NCBI GenBank assembly: GCA_901472455.1
Contig: LR590464.1
Span: forward strand, 1,550,001-1,614,000
Length of the DNA stretch: 64,000 nt
From: Leclercia adecarboxylata
Lineage (GTDB): Bacteria; Pseudomonadota; Gammaproteobacteria; Enterobacterales; Enterobacteriaceae
Direction of reading: 5' to 3'
The position numbers and the translations under genes were made by a program. Under the pieces are notes generated by a model. It made no database searches and had not been told where the DNA came from. It worked only from the letters and a program-made list of their open reading frames with translations. Positions 9,066-22,479 of the stretch are shown piece by piece (the stretch's first letter is position 1; each line of letters begins with the position of its first letter).

Positions 9066-12000
9066 TTGAGCCAGGAATATACCGAAGACAAAGAAGTCAA
9101 TTTAACCAAGCTCAGCAGTGGACGTCGACTCCTTGAGGCGTTACTGATCCTTGTTGCTCTTTTTGCCGTCTGGTTGATGGCAGCCTTACTCAGTTTCAAT
9201 CCCTCCGATCCCAGCTGGTCACAGACCGCATGGCACGAGCCTATCCATAATTTAGGCGGTGTACCGGGCGCATGGCTGGCAGATACGCTGTTCTTTATCT
9301 TTGGCGTGATGGCCTACACCCTCCCTGTCATCATTATTGGTGGCTGCTGGTTTGCCTGGCGTCATCGCCAGAACGATGATTACATCGATTACTTTGCCGT
9401 CTCGCTGCGTCTGATTGGCGCGCTGGCGCTGATTCTCACCTCCTGCGGTCTGGCGGCGATTAATGCCGATGACATCTGGTATTTTGCCTCGGGTGGCGTG
9501 ATCGGCAGCCTGCTGAGTACCGCCCTGCAGCCGATGCTGCACAGCAGCGGCGGAACTATTGCGCTGCTCTGCGTCTGGGGCGCGGGACTGACGCTTTTTA
9601 CCGGCTGGTCCTGGGTCAGCATTGCGGAAAAAATCGGCAGCGTCATCCTCAACGTGCTGACTTTTGCCAGCAACCGCACCCGTCGGGATGACACCTGGGC
9701 CGACGACGAATATGAAGATGACGACTACGAAGACGAGGAACCGACCACAGAGCGTCGTGAATCCCGTCGCGCCCGCATTATGCGCGGGGCGCTGGCTCGC
9801 CGTAAGCGCATGGCAGAGAAATTCGCTAATCCGTTAGGACGCAAGACCGATGCGGCCTTGTTCTCCGGCAAACGGATGGACGACGAGGAAGTGGCTTACA
9901 GCGCTCGTGGCGTGGCCGCCGACCCGGATGATGTGCTGTTCTCCGGCAACCGTGCGCTGGCCTCCGACTATGACGAGTACGATCCGCTGCTCAATGGCCA
10001 CTCGGTGGCTGAGCCGCTTGCCGCCGCTGCCGCGGCGACCACCGCAACACAGGCCTTTGCTGCCCCGGTTGATCCGGTGACCCCACCAACCCCTTCGATG
10101 CCGGATGCCCATCTTCAGCCGCCAGCGGTTGAATGGCATGCGGAACCCGCCGCGCCAGCCGCGCCAGTCAATGCGGAACCACAACCTTATGCCGCCGCGC
10201 CGCAGGAGCAGTGGCAGCCGCCTTATCAGCCTGAACCGGTATACGCGCAGCCGCAGTATGAACAGCCACAGCACCAGCAGCCTCAGTACGCGCAGCCGCA
10301 GTATGAGCAGCCACAGCACCAGCAGCCGCAGTACGCACAGCCGCAGTATGAGCAACCGCAGTATGAGCAGCCGCAGCACCAGCAGCCGCAGTATGAGCAA
10401 CCTCAGTACGCGCAGTCTCAGTACGAGCAGCCACAGCACCAGCAGCCACAGCAGCCGCAGTACGAGCAGTCGCAGTACGGACAGCCGCAGCCGCAGCAGT
10501 ATGAACCGCAGCAAGCTGAGTATCAGCCTGAGCCGGTTGTTGCCCCGCCTGTCGTTTGAAGCGCCGCCGGTTGAAGAGGTGAAACCGTCCCGACCACCGC
10601 TTTACTACTTTGAAGAAGTGGAAGAAAAACGTGCCCGTGAGCGCGAACAGCTTGCGGCCTGGTATCAGCCGGTGCCAGAGGAAGTACAAGAGCCAGCCCC
10701 GGTAAAAGCTGCTGAGATCCCATGGGTACCGGTTCCGGCCGTGGAGCCTGCGGTCCGTTGTCGCCCCTGTTGCGGCGAGTGTGCATCAGGCCACAGCCGC
10801 AGGTGCCGCTGCGGCCAGCGCTGCTGCACCTTTATTCAGCCTGGCCACCAGCGGCGCGCCGCGTCCGCAGGGTGAAAGAGGGTATTGGCCCGCAAACTGC
10901 CGCGTCCTAACCGCGTGCGCGTTCCCACCCGCCGTGAACTGGCCTCGTATGGCATTAAGTTGCCTTCTCAGCGGATGGCAGAAGAGAAAGCCCGTGAAGC
11001 CGGACGGCAGCAGTACGATGATGAGCAGTACGAATACGATGCTGACGAAATGCAGCAGGACGAGCTGGCGCGCCAGTTCGCCCAGCAGCAACAGCAACGT
11101 TATGGCGATGAGTATCAGCCTGAGCCACAGCAGTCTCAAAGTCAGGTTGACGAAGATGATGCCGCCGAAGCGGAGCTGGCTCGCCAGTTTGCCGCCACGC
11201 AGCAGCAGCGTTACGCCGGTGAACAACCGACAGGGGCGAATCCATTCTCGTTGGCGGATTTTGAATTCTCGCCGATGAAAGATCTGGTGGATGATACGCC
11301 GAGTGAACCGCTATTCACGCCGGGCGTGATGCCGGAAGCCGAGCCGCCGCGCCAGGCCTATACCCCGCCTAAGCCCGCGGTGGCACCGCCGACCGTGCAG
11401 CCGCAGCACCGCGCAGCGCAGCCACAGCAGTATGCACAACCTGCTCAACCGCAGCATGCAGCGCAGCCACAGCAGTATGCACAACCAGCTCAGCCGCAGC
11501 ATGCAGCGCAGCCACAGCAGTATGCACAACCTGCTCAGCCGCAGCACGCAGCGCAGCCACAGCAGTATGCACAACCTGCTCAGCCGCAGCATGCAGCGCA
11601 GCCACAGCAGTATGCACAACCTGCTCAGCCGCAGCACGCAGCGCAGCCACAGCAGTTTGCACAACCTGCTCAGCCGCAGCATGTCGCGCAACCACAGCAG
11701 TATGCACCGCCGCAACAGCCTGTGATTCAGCCACCGCCTCAGCCGCAGGAGAGCCTGATCCACCCGCTGCTGATGCGCAACGGTGACAGCCGACCATTGC
11801 AGAAGCCAACTACGCCACTGCCGTCGCTGGATTTGTTAACGCCGCCACCGACAGAAGTTGAGCCGGTAGACACCTTTGCTCTGGAGCAGATGGCCCGTCT
11901 GGTTGAGGCCCGCCTGGCCGACTTCCGCATTAAAGCGGATGTGGTGAACTACTCGCCCGGTCCGGTCATCACCCGTTTTGAGCTTAATCTGGCGCCGGGT

Positions 12001-13297
12001 GTAAAAGCCGCCCGGATTTCAAACCTCTCCCGTGACCTTGCGCGATCCTTGTCGACCGTGGCCGTGCGTGTGGTTGAGGTTATCCCGGGCAAGCCGTACG
12101 TTGGGCTGGAACTGCCGAACAAAAAACGTCAGACCGTTTATCTGCGTGAAGTGCTCGATAACGCCAAATTCCGCGATAACCCGTCACCGCTGAGCGTGGT
12201 GCTGGGTAAAGATATTGCTGGTGAACCGGTAGTAGCCGATCTGGCGAAAATGCCGCACCTGCTGGTGGCGGGTACGACCGGTTCCGGTAAGTCCGTCGGC
12301 CGTGAACGCCATGATCCTCAGCATGCTCTACAAAGCGCAGCCGGAAGATGTGGCGTTTCATCATGATCGACCCGAAAATGCTGGAACTCTCGGTTTACGA
12401 AGGTATTCCACATCTGCTCACCGAAGTCGTGACCGATATGAAGGATGCTGCCAACGCGCTGCGCTGGAGCGTCAACGAGATGGAACGCCGCTACAAACTG
12501 ATGTCTGCGCTGGGCGTGCGTAACCTTGCCGGTTATAACGAGATCATCGCCGAAGCGGCGAAGATGGGGCGTCCGATCCCGGATCCGTACTGGAAGCCGG
12601 GCGACAGCATGGATGCCCCAACATCCGGTGCTGGAAAAACTGCCTTACATCGTAGTGCTGGTGGACGAATTTGCCGACCTGATGATGACCGTCGGTAAGA
12701 AGGTAGAAGAGCTTATCGCCCGTCTGGCCCAAAAAGCGCGTGCGGCGGGGATCCACCTGGTGCTGGCGACCCAGCGTCCGTCGGTGGATGTAATTACCGG
12801 ACTTATCAAAGCGAACATCCCGACCCGTATCGCCTTTACGGTGTCGAGCAAAATTGACTCCCGTACCATTCTCGATCAGGGGGGCGCTGAATCGCTGCTC
12901 GGGATGGGTGACATGCTCTATTCCGGCCCGAACTCCACCTCGCCGGTGCGTGTCCACGGTGCCTTTTGTACGCGATCAGGAAGTGCATGCCGTAGTACAG
13001 GACTGGAAAGCGCGCGGTCGTCCACAATACGTGGATGGCATCACCTCCGACAGCGAAAGCGAAGGCGGCGGTGGTGGTGGCGTTGACGGCGGCGAAGAGC
13101 TGGATCCGCTGTTCGATCAGGCCGTTAACTTCGTCACCGAGAAACGCAAAGCCTCTATTTCCGGGGTGCAACGCCAGTTCCGCATCGGCTACAACCGCGC
13201 GGCGCGTATCATCGAACAGATGGAAGCGCAGGGCATCGTCAGCGAGCAAGGGCACAACGGCAACCGTGAAGTGCTGGCTCCGCCGCCGTTTGAGTAA
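9066..13297 (+). CDS. ftsK: DNA translocase FtsK (eight frameshifts)
   Basis: FtsK is the septal DNA pump that resolves chromosome dimers at dif with XerCD and helps assemble the divisome. The start is TTG at 9066 ([10 protein letters not shown]). The N-terminal domain has four membrane helices (about residues 25-190). A long Pro/Gln-rich linker with two repeat tracts follows. The RecA-like motor comes next, with Walker [11 protein letters not shown] near 12280, and the gamma winged helix ends the protein ([16 protein letters not shown]). Eight single-base insertions in runs break the frame near 10555, 10755, 10870, 10894, 12300, 12352, 12616 and 12964. Removing them leaves 1407 continuous residues ending in LAPPPFE. 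ftsK is essential, so sequence error is the likely cause. Confidence 0.93.
10248..10512 (+). repeat. FtsK linker repeat tract 1 ([10 protein letters not shown])
   Basis: Tandem copies of a 45-base unit encode [15 protein letters not shown], built from 15-base sub-repeats encoding [10 protein letters not shown] and QPQYA. The copies drift towards the end. The tract lies in the disordered linker of FtsK and is in frame. Confidence 0.85.
11413..11715 (+). repeat. FtsK linker repeat tract 2, 45-bp units
   Basis: Six full copies and one partial copy of a 45-base unit encode [15 protein letters not shown]. Units start at 11413, 11458, 11503, 11548, 11593, 11638 and 11683. They are nearly identical at DNA level, so copy number probably varies between strains. 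Because the unit is a multiple of three, such changes keep the frame. Confidence 0.93.
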
Positions 13298-13428
13298 AAC
13301 CCCTCGATTGCAAAGATGGGTAAATCAGCAATAATTAAGCATTTTCTTCTGTCGCCTGCCTGCGGGCAGGTCCAGAATAGTTGACAGAAAACCCCCATTT
13401 TCGGGATGACGCTTTGTAAGGACGACCA

Positions 13429-14043
13429 ATGAAAAAAATTGCAATCACCTGTGCATTATTGACCAGTTTTGTGGCCAGCAGCGTCTGGGCAGATGCCGCC
13501 AGCGACCTGAAAAGCCGCCTGGACAAAGTCAGCAGCTTCCACGCCAGTTTCACCCAGAAAGTGACTGACGGCAGCGGCAATGCAGTGCAGGAAGGTCAGG
13601 GTGACCTGTGGGTGAAACGTCCCAATCTGTTCAACTGGCACATGACGCAGCCGGATGAGAGCATCCTGGTTTCCGACGGCAAGACCCTGTGGTTCTTCAA
13701 CCCGTTTGTTGAGCAGGCCACGGCCACCTGGCTGAAAGATGCCACCAGCAATACGCCGTTTATGCTGATCGCCCGTAACCAGACCAGCGACTGGCAGCAG
13801 TACAACATTAAACAGAACGGTGATGAGTTTGTGCTGACGCCGAAAGGCAGTAACGGCAACCTGAAGCAGTTCACCATTAACGTCAGCAATAATGGCACCA
13901 TCAATCAGTTCAGCGCCGTTGAGCAGGACGATCAGCGCAGCAGCTATCAGCTGAAATCCCAGCAGAACGGGGCGGTTGATGCATCTAAATTCACCTTTAC
14001 CCCGCCGAAGGGCGTGACGGTGGATGACCAACGTAATAAGTAA
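13429..14043 (+). CDS. lolA: Outer-membrane lipoprotein chaperone LolA
   Basis: LolA is the periplasmic carrier that takes lipoproteins from the LolCDE complex in the inner membrane to LolB in the outer membrane. The 204-residue precursor has a Sec signal peptide ([21 protein letters not shown], then DAASD), with cleavage after residue 21. The mature part is the half-barrel LolA fold, and its C-terminus [12 protein letters not shown] is typical. It begins 131 bases after ftsK and is followed by rarA nine bases later, probably in one operon. It is intact. Confidence 0.96.
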   Translation: MKKIAITCALLTSFVASSVWADAASDLKSRLDKVSSFHASFTQKVTDGSGNAVQEGQGDLWVKRPNLFNWHMTQPDESILVSDGKTLWFFNPFVEQATATWLKDATSNTPFMLIARNQTSDWQQYNIKQNGDEFVLTPKGSNGNLKQFTINVSNNGTINQFSAVEQDDQRSSYQLKSQQNGAVDASKFTFTPPKGVTVDDQRNK

Positions 14044-14052
14044 GAGGCGTGC

Positions 14053-15396
14053 GTGAGCAACCTGTCGCTCGATTTTTCAGATAATGCGTTTCAACCTCTG
14101 GCCGCCCGTATGCGGCCAGAAAATTTAGCGCAGTATATCGGCCAGCAGCATCTGCTGGCTGCGGGCAAACCCCTGCCGCGCGCCATTGAGGCCGGGCATC
14201 TGCACTCGATGATCCTCTGGGGGCCACCGGGTACGGGTAAAACAACGCTGGCAGAGGTCATTGCCCGTTACGCCGACGCCGACGTCGAGCGTATTTCGGC
14301 CGTCACCTCAGGGGTGAAAGAGATCCGCGAAGCCATTGAGCGTGCACGGCAGAGCCGTAATGCCGGTCGCCGCACGATCCTGTTTGTCGATGAAGTTCAC
14401 CGCTTCAACAAGAGTCAGCAGGACGCCTTCCTGCCGCATATCGAAGACGGCACCATCACGTTTATCGGTGCGACCACGGAAAACCCTTCGTTTGAACTCA
14501 ATTCCGCACTGCTGTCCCGTGCTCGCGTCTATCTGCTGAAATCGTTAACCACCGAAGATATTGAGCAGGTGCTGACGCAGGCGATGGAAGACAAGGACCG
14601 GGGCTACGGCGGGCAGGATATCGTACTGCCAGACGATACCCGTCATGCGATTGCCGAGCTGGTCAATGGCGATGCGCGTCGGGCGTTGAATACCCTGGAA
14701 ATGATGGCCGATATGACCGAAGCCGACGACAGCGGCAAGCGGGTGCTGCTTCCGGCTCTGCTGACCGAAATCGCCGGGGAACGCAGCGCGCGCTTTGATA
14801 ACAAAGGCGACCGTTTTTACGATCTGATCTCGGCGCTGCATAAATCGGTGCGCGGCAGTGCACCCGATGCTGCGCTCTACTGGTATGCGCGCATTATCAC
14901 TGCGGGGGGCGATCCGTTGTACGTTGCCCGTCGCTGCCTGGCGATTGCTTCGGAAGATGTCGGTAACGCCGATCCACGCGCCATGCAGGTGGCACTCTCA
15001 GCCTGGGACTGCTTCACCCGCGTCGGGCCTGCTGAAGGCGAACGCGCCATTGCCCAGGCGATTGTCTATCTGGCCTGTGCCCCGAAAAGCAATGCCGTGT
15101 ATACCGCGTTCAAAGCCGCGATGTCTGATGCACGTGAGCGCCCTGACTACGATGTCCCTGTCCACCTGCGTAATGCCCCGACCAAACTGATGAAAGAGAT
15201 GGGCTACGGTCAGGCCTATCGTTACGCCCACGATGAGCCGAACGCATACGCTGCCGGGGAAGAGTATTTCCCGCAGGAGATGGCACAAACACGCTATTAT
15301 CGCCCGACAAACAGAGGTCTTGAGGGCAAGATTGGCGAAAAGCTCACCTGGCTTGCCGGACAGGATCAAAATAGCCCTATAAAACGCTACCGTTAG
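14053..15396 (+). CDS. rarA: Replication-associated recombination protein A (AAA+ ATPase)
   Basis: RarA (MgsA, YcaJ) is a clamp-loader-like AAA+ ATPase that acts at stalled forks and binds SSB. It has 447 residues and starts with GTG at 14053, right after the lolA stop. Walker [10 protein letters not shown] is at residues 57-65, Walker B FVDEVH at 111-116, and sensor 1 [10 protein letters not shown] follows. The C-terminal tetramerisation part (from about 250) holds the conserved [11 protein letters not shown]. The frame is intact. Confidence 0.95.
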   Translation: MSNLSLDFSDNAFQPLAARMRPENLAQYIGQQHLLAAGKPLPRAIEAGHLHSMILWGPPGTGKTTLAEVIARYADADVERISAVTSGVKEIREAIERARQSRNAGRRTILFVDEVHRFNKSQQDAFLPHIEDGTITFIGATTENPSFELNSALLSRARVYLLKSLTTEDIEQVLTQAMEDKDRGYGGQDIVLPDDTRHAIAELVNGDARRALNTLEMMADMTEADDSGKRVLLPALLTEIAGERSARFDNKGDRFYDLISALHKSVRGSAPDAALYWYARIITAGGDPLYVARRCLAIASEDVGNADPRAMQVALSAWDCFTRVGPAEGERAIAQAIVYLACAPKSNAVYTAFKAAMSDARERPDYDVPVHLRNAPTKLMKEMGYGQAYRYAHDEPNAYAAGEEYFPQEMAQTRYYRPTNRGLEGKIGEKLTWLAGQDQNSPIKRYR

Positions 15397-15432
15397 AACG
15401 ATCGTTGCGGTAAGGTTGACGGGAAACTTCAG

Positions 15433-15467
15433 TGACCGCAGGCTGCGGTCATTTCCTCCTATTTTTT
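15433..15467 (+). terminator. Weak hairpin between rarA and serS
   Basis: Arms tgaccgca and tgcggtca enclose a 3-base loop and are followed by tttcctcctatttttt. It is a candidate terminator for lolA-rarA. Confidence 0.45.
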
Positions 15468-15469
15468 AA

Positions 15470-16784
<1,315 letters not shown>

Positions 16785-16796
16785 TTGCCAAAATGT

Positions 16797-16823
16797 AAAA
16801 AAGCGCCTGCGGGCGCTTTTTTT
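16797..16823 (+). terminator. Intrinsic terminator of serS
   Basis: The arms agcgcc and ggcgct, flanked by A and T runs, form a hairpin followed by seven T, 13 bases after the serS stop. Confidence 0.9.
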
Positions 16824-16990
16824 ATGCCCCGCTTTTGACATCAGGCAATACCCACTCCCTCTAAAGGGGTAATACTCTCCCGGCAGTTGGTTAGCATAAA
16901 CCGCTGCTAACGCAATCACTCCTTATATAAATAACTATATAGCGGTTGCTGTTGCACATGGAATTTTGTGAGCAATCAAAGTGAGAGTCT

Positions 16991-19437
16991 ATGAAAATAA
17001 AAACGCCTGATGCCTTACTGGCTGCTGAGGTGAGCCGTCGCGGGCTGATGAAAACCACCGCGATTGGCGGCCTGGCCGTTGCCAGTAGCGCATTTACTTT
17101 GCCTTTTTCACGCCTGGCCTCGGCGGCTGAATCCGTAACAGCCAAAAAGCCGGATGAAAAGGTAGTCTGGAGCGCATGTACGGTGAACTGCGGCAGTCGC
17201 TGCCCGTTGCGAATGCATGTGGTCGACGGTGAGATCAAATACGTCGAGACTGACAATACCGGGGATGATAACTACGACGGGTTACACCAGGTGCGCGCCT
17301 GCCTGCGAGGCCGTTCCATGCGCCGCCGTGTTTATAACCCGGATCGCCTGAAATACCCAATGAAGCGGGTAGGTAAGCGTGGGGAGGGTAAATTCGAGCG
17401 CATCAGTTGGGACGAAGCCTTCGACACCATTGCCAGTAATATGCAGCGTCTGATAAAGGATTACGGCAACGAGTCCATCTATCTTAACTACGGCACCGGT
17501 ACCCTCGGCGGAACCCTGACCCGCTCCTGGCCGCCGGGCAAAACCCTCATCGCCCGTCTGATGAACTGCTGTGGCGGCTATCTTAATCACTATGGCGACT
17601 ACTCTACCGCGCAGATCGCGGCAGGGCTAAACTACACCTACGGCGGCTGGGCAGATGGCAATAGCCCGTCCGATATCGAAAATAGCCAGTTGGTGGTGCT
17701 GTTCGGCAACAACCCGGGCGAAACGCGTATGAGCGGCGGCGGCGTGACCTATTACGTTGAGCAGGCGCGCGAAAAATCGAATGCCAAAATGATCATCATC
17801 GATCCGCGCTACACCGATACCGGGGCGGGCCGCGAAGATGAATGGATCCCGATTCGTCCGGGAACCGATGCGGCGCTAATCTCCGCCCTGGCGTGGGTGA
17901 TGATCAATGAAAACCTCGTCGACCAGCCTTTCTCGATAAATATTGTGTCGGCTACGACGAAAAAACGTTACCAGAAGGCGCACCAGCCAACGGGCATTAC
18001 AAGGCCTACATTCTGGGGCAGGGCAGCGACGGCATTGCCAAGACGCCTGAATGGGCATCTGCCATTACCGGCATTCCGCAGGCGCGCATTGTGAAACTGG
18101 CGCGTGAAATTGCGGGCGCTAAGCCGGCGTTTATTTCGCAGGGCTGGGGGGCCTCAGCGCCACGCCAACGGTGAGCTGGTGTCCCGCGCTATCTCCATGC
18201 TGGCGATTCTGACCGGCAATGTGGGCATCCACGGCGGTAACTCGGGCGCGCGCGAAGGCTCCTACTCCCTGCCTTTCGAACGCATGCCAACCCTGGAGAA
18301 TCCGGTCAAAACCAGCATTTCGATGTTTATGTGGACTGACGCCATTGAGCGCGGTCCGGCAATGACCGCCACCCGCGACGGCGTGCGCGGCAAAGACAAG
18401 CTGGACGTGCCGATCAAGATGATCTGGAACTACGCCGGTAACTGTCTGATCAACCAGCATTCACAAATCAACCGCACCCACGAAATCCTGCAGGACGACA
18501 AAAAGTGCGAGCTGATTGTGGTGGTGGATTGCCATATGACCTCTTCGGCGAAGTACGCCGATATTCTGCTGCCGGATTGCACTGCCTCAGAGCAGATGGA
18601 CTTCGCGCTGGATGCCTCCTGCGGCAACATGTCGTACGTGATTTTTGCCGACCAGGCAATCAAGCCGCGCTTTGAATGCAAAACCATCTATGAGATGACG
18701 ACGCAGATCGCGAAGCGAATGGGCGTTGAGGAAACGTTCACCGAAGGCCGCACCCAGGAAGGCTGGATGCGTCATCTTTACGAGCAGTCACGCAAGGCTA
18801 TCCCTGATCTCCTGCCGTTTGACGAGTTCCGCAAGGCGGGCATGTTCAAACAGCGCGATCCGGAAGGGCATCACGTGGCCTATAAAGCGTTCCGTGAAGA
18901 TCCAGTAGCTAACCCGTTGACCACGCCGTCCGGCAAAATTGAAATTTACTCGGCGCAGCTGGCGGAAATTGCAGCGACGTGGGAGCTGGAAAAAGGGGAC
19001 GTCATCGATCCGCTTCCGGTCTACAGCCCGGGCTTTGAGAACTACGACGATCCGCAAAGCAAAGACTATCCGCTTCAGCTGACAGGTTTCCACTATAAGG
19101 CGCGTACTCACTCGACCTACGGCAACGTGGACGTGCTGAAGGCTGCCTGCCGCCAGGAGATGTGGATCAACCCGGTTGATGCACACAAACGTGGCATCGC
19201 CAACGGGGACCGTATCCGTATTTTCAACAGCCGCGGTGAAGTGGCATATCGAAGCCAAAGTCACGCCGCGCATTCTGCCGGGCGTGGTGGCCTTAGGCGA
19301 GGGGGCCTGGTACAACCCGGATGCGAACCGTGTCGATCAGGCGGGCTGCATTAACGTGCTGACCACCCAACGCCCGTCGCCGCTGGCGAAAGGCAACCCG
19401 TCCCCACAGTAACCTGGTTCAGGTTGAAAAGGCGTAA
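16991..19437 (+). CDS. dmsA: Anaerobic DMSO reductase, catalytic subunit A (four frameshifts)
   Basis: DmsA is the molybdenum (bis-MGD) subunit that reduces dimethyl sulfoxide and N-oxides during anaerobic respiration. A twin-arginine signal (SRRGLMKTT, Arg16-Arg17) directs folded export. The N-terminal iron-sulfur motif is CTVNCGSRC followed by ACLRGRS. Frame breaks are a missing C near 17931, an extra G in the run 18146-18151, an extra G at 19243 and an extra C at 19402. The last one hides the true end (NLVQVEKA), so the stop is at 19435-19437 and not at 19412. Corrected length is 814, equal to E. coli. It is first in dmsABC. FNR activation and NarL repression are expected from E. coli, but I could not confirm sites. 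Confidence 0.92.
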
Positions 19438-19447
19438 GGAGTAGCCG

Positions 19448-20065
19448 ATGACCACTCAGTATGGATTTTTTATTGATTCCAGCCGCTGCACCGGGTGCAA
19501 AACCTGCGAACTGGCGTGCAAGGATTACAAGGATCTCACCCCGGATGTCAGCTTCCGCCGTATCTACGAGTACGCGGGCGGCGACTGGCAGGAGGACAAC
19601 GGCGTCTGGCACCAGAACGTGTTTGCCTACTATCTGTCCATCTCCTGCAACCACTGCGAGGACCCGGCCTGCACCAAAGTCTGCCCGAGCGGGCGATGCA
19701 CAAGCGCGAAGACGGCTTTGTGGTGGTGGATGAGGATGTCTGCATCGGCTGCCGCTACTGCCACATGGCCTGCCCGTACGGTGCGCCGCAGTACAACGCC
19801 GCCAAAGGCCATATGACCAAGTGCGACGGCTGCCATGAGCGGGTGGCGGAGGGCCAGAAGCCGATTTGTGTCGAGTCCTGCCCGCTGCGGGCGCTGGACT
19901 TCGGCCCCGGTTGAAGAGCTGCGCAAGAAGCACGGCAAACTGGCCGCTGTCGCGCCGCTGCCGTCGGCGTACTTCACGAAGCCGTCTATCGTCATTAAAC
20001 CCAATGCCAACAGCCGACCCACGGGTGATACCACCGGCTATCTGGCTAATCCGCAGGAGGTGTGA
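19448..20065 (+). CDS. dmsB: DMSO reductase, iron-sulfur subunit B (two frameshifts)
   Basis: DmsB carries four [4Fe-4S] clusters that pass electrons from the DmsC quinol site to DmsA. Cysteine groups are visible at CTGCKTCELAC, CNHCEDPACTKVC, CIGCRYCHMAC and CDGCHERVAEG...CVESC. A missing G near 19691 (expected PSGAMHKRED) and an extra C near 19905 (expected DFGPVEELRKK) break the frame and cancel out. Corrected length is 205, as in E. coli. Its ATG lies ten bases after the dmsA stop, with gtaaggag as ribosome binding site. Confidence 0.92.
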
Positions 20066-20066
20066 G

Positions 20067-20931
20067 ATGGGAAACGGATGGCATGAATGGCCGTTGATGA
20101 TTTTTACGGTCTTTGGACAGTGTGTGGCGGGCGGGTTTATCGTGCTCGCCGTGGCGTTGTTAAACGGCAATCTGAACAGGGAGCAACAGCAGCGGCTGGT
20201 AATGAGCATGTTTGGTCTGTGGGTGCTGATGGGGATCGGGTTTATCGCCTCCACGCTGCACCTCGGGTCGCCAATGCGCGCATTCAATTCCCTGAATCGT
20301 GTGGGCGCCTCTTCGCTCAGCAACGAAATCGCCAGCGGGGCGCTCTTCTTTGCTGTCGGTGGGCTGGGCTGGCTGCTGGCGGCGTTTGAAAAAACTGCCG
20401 ACAGGATTACGCAATCTTTGGCTGATCGTGACCATGGTGCTGGGTGTCGTGTTTGTCTGGATGATGGTGCGGGTCTATAACACCATCGACACGGTCCCCA
20501 CCTGGTACAGCGTCTGGACGCCAATGAGCTTCTTCCTGACCCTGTTTATCGGTGGCCCGCTGCTCGGCTTCCTGCTCCTGCGCGTAGCAGGCGTCGATGG
20601 CTGGGCCATGCGTTTACTGCCTGCCGTGTCGCTGCTGGCGCTGGCGGTCAGTACGATCGTTGCGCTGCTCCAGGGCGCGGAACTGGCGACGATCCACCAG
20701 CTCCATTCAGCAGGCCTCAACCCTGGTGCCCGAGTATGGTTCGCTGATGGCCTGGCGGGTGGCGCTGCTGGCAGTGGCGCTGGTGTGCTGGATTGTGCCT
20801 CAACTGAAAGGCTATCAGCCTGCGCTCCCGTTATTGTCGCTGGCATTTTTGCTGGTATTGGCAGGAGAATTGATTGGCCGCGGGTATTTTACGGTCTGCA
20901 TATGACCGTTGGAATGGCTATCGCCAGTTAA
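20067..20931 (+). CDS. dmsC: DMSO reductase, membrane anchor subunit C (three frameshifts)
   Basis: DmsC anchors the reductase in the inner membrane and oxidises menaquinol. The ATG at 20067 follows the dmsB stop by one base, and the ribosome site ggaggt lies inside dmsB. The protein (MGNGWHEWPLMIFTVFGQ...) is strongly hydrophobic, with about eight helices. The frame breaks at an extra A (run 20389-20394), an extra C (20697) and a missing T (20887-20890). Corrected length is 287, as in E. coli, ending GLHMTVGMAIAS. Confidence 0.91.
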
Positions 20932-20949
20932 CGCTGATTATTGTTATAT

Positions 20950-20980
20950 AAAGCCGGGACTTAGTGCCCGGCTTTTCTTT
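20950..20980 (+). terminator. Terminator of dmsABC
   Basis: The arms aaagccggg and cccggcttt surround an 8-base loop and are followed by a T-rich tail. It begins 19 bases after the dmsC stop. Confidence 0.85.
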
Positions 20981-21207
20981 TTTCAATCATGAAATTTTTC
21001 AACTGTCGCCTGGCTTTCATTTTTAATCTAAATAAACAAAAACAAATACATAATTAATATCGATAGCTGACTTTGCATTAGCAGGATGAGTTTTTTCAAT
21101 CGACAAAGGTACATATTGTGCGTGCGCCCCTTTCGGGTGGATTGACTTTGTTTTTGCCAGTGGCATGATGCGCACGAAAATCTGAACTTCCTCACGGTTT
21201 TTAATCC

Positions 21208-22356
21208 ATGTCGACCTATACCCGGCCAGTGCTCCTGTTGCTCTGTGGCCTCCTTTTGCTGACCCTGGCGATCGCGGTGTTAAATACGCTCGTCCGCTGT
21301 GGCTCGGCCCATGAACACTTACCGACCTGGCAGGTGGGTATGGTCAGCTCGTCCTTTTTTACCGGTAATCTGCTGGGCACCCTGATGACAGGAAGCCTGA
21401 TTAAACGTTTTGGTTTTAACCGCAGCTATTATCTGGCATCGCTTATTTTTGCCGCTGGCTGTGCCGGGTTAGGGCTAATGGTCGGATTCTGGAGCTGGAT
21501 GGCCTGGCGCTTTATTGCGGGCGTTGGCTGCGCCATGATCTGGGTGGTAGTGGAGAGTGCCCTGATGTGCAGTGGCACCTCCCGCAACCGTGGGCGACTG
21601 CTGGCGGCCTATATGATGGTCTATTACATTGGAACCGTGTTGGGTCAACTGATGGTCAGCAAACTGCCAACTGACCTGATGAGCGTCCTGCCATGGGTGA
21701 CCGGCATGGTGCTGGCCGCCATTCTGCCGCTGCTCTTTACGCGTATTGTGAACCAGAGCAGCGAGCATCAGGAGGCAACTCACATCTGGCCGATGCTGAG
21801 ATTGCGTCAGGCGCGTCTGGGAGTAAATGGCTGCATTATCTCCGGGATAGTACTGGGTTCGCTGTATGGACTCATGCCGCTCTATCTGAACCATCAGGGA
21901 GTCAGTGATTCCGGGATCGGTTTCTGGATGGCGGTGATGGTCAGCGCCGGGATTGTCGGGCAGTGGCCGATTGGTCGTCTTGCTGACCGCTTTGGCCGTC
22001 TGCTGGTGTTGCGCGTTCAGGTCTTTGTGGTGATCATGGGTTGTCTCGCCATGCTCAGTAATGCCGCGATGGCGCCGGCACTGTTTATCCTCGGTGCTGC
22101 GGGCTTTACCCTCTATCCGGTGGCGATGGCCTGGGCCTGTGAGAAAGTGGAGCATCATCAGCTGGTGGCCATGAACCAGGCGCTGTTGCTGAGCTATACC
22201 ATCGGCAGTTTGCTGGGACCCACCTTCACCGCCATGCTGATGCAGAACTATTCTGACAATCTGCTGTTTATCATGATTGCCAGCGTGTCATTTATTTATC
22301 TGTTAATGCTGCTGCGTAAAGTGGGTGAACATCCAACGCCGGTGGCGCATGCCTGA
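21208..22356 (+). CDS. ycaD: Major facilitator superfamily transporter YcaD (two cancelling indels)
   Basis: This 382-residue protein with about twelve membrane helices is the orthologue of E. coli YcaD, an MFS transporter of unknown substrate. The loop motif GRLADRFGR between helices is visible, and much of the C-terminal half ([33 protein letters not shown]) is conserved. Residues 30-34 read RCGSA, where E. coli has PLWLA. The DNA shows a missing C near 21294 and an extra G near 21306, so this short stretch is in the wrong frame although the gene looks open. In E. coli ycaC lies between dmsC and ycaD. It is missing here. Confidence 0.92.
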   Translation: MSTYTRPVLLLLCGLLLLTLAIAVLNTLVRCGSAHEHLPTWQVGMVSSSFFTGNLLGTLMTGSLIKRFGFNRSYYLASLIFAAGCAGLGLMVGFWSWMAWRFIAGVGCAMIWVVVESALMCSGTSRNRGRLLAAYMMVYYIGTVLGQLMVSKLPTDLMSVLPWVTGMVLAAILPLLFTRIVNQSSEHQEATHIWPMLRLRQARLGVNGCIISGIVLGSLYGLMPLYLNHQGVSDSGIGFWMAVMVSAGIVGQWPIGRLADRFGRLLVLRVQVFVVIMGCLAMLSNAAMAPALFILGAAGFTLYPVAMAWACEKVEHHQLVAMNQALLLSYTIGSLLGPTFTAMLMQNYSDNLLFIMIASVSFIYLLMLLRKVGEHPTPVAHA

Positions 22357-22362
22357 GTAAAT

Positions 22363-22389
22363 AAAAGCCTGTCGCCGACAGGCTTTTTT
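22363..22389 (+). terminator. Terminator of ycaD
   Basis: The arms aaaagcctgtc and gacaggctttt pair perfectly around a 3-base loop and are followed by six T. Confidence 0.9.
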
Positions 22390-22479
22390 GTTTCTGTCAC
22401 ATATAAGAGTTTTACGCATTGTTTGTTTATTGTGTCAGACGATAATTCAGAAGCGTTCTATCACTAAAAGGCAGCGATC

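Noticed and set aside
9834..10514. Leu/Arg-rich frames opposite the ftsK linker, which look like membrane proteins
   Set aside because: They arise from reading the CAG-rich repeat backwards and have no start signals.
16966..16979. FNR-like sequence ttgtgagcaatcaa just before dmsA
   Set aside because: It matches only eight of ten bases and ends 12 bases before the start codon, too close for activation.
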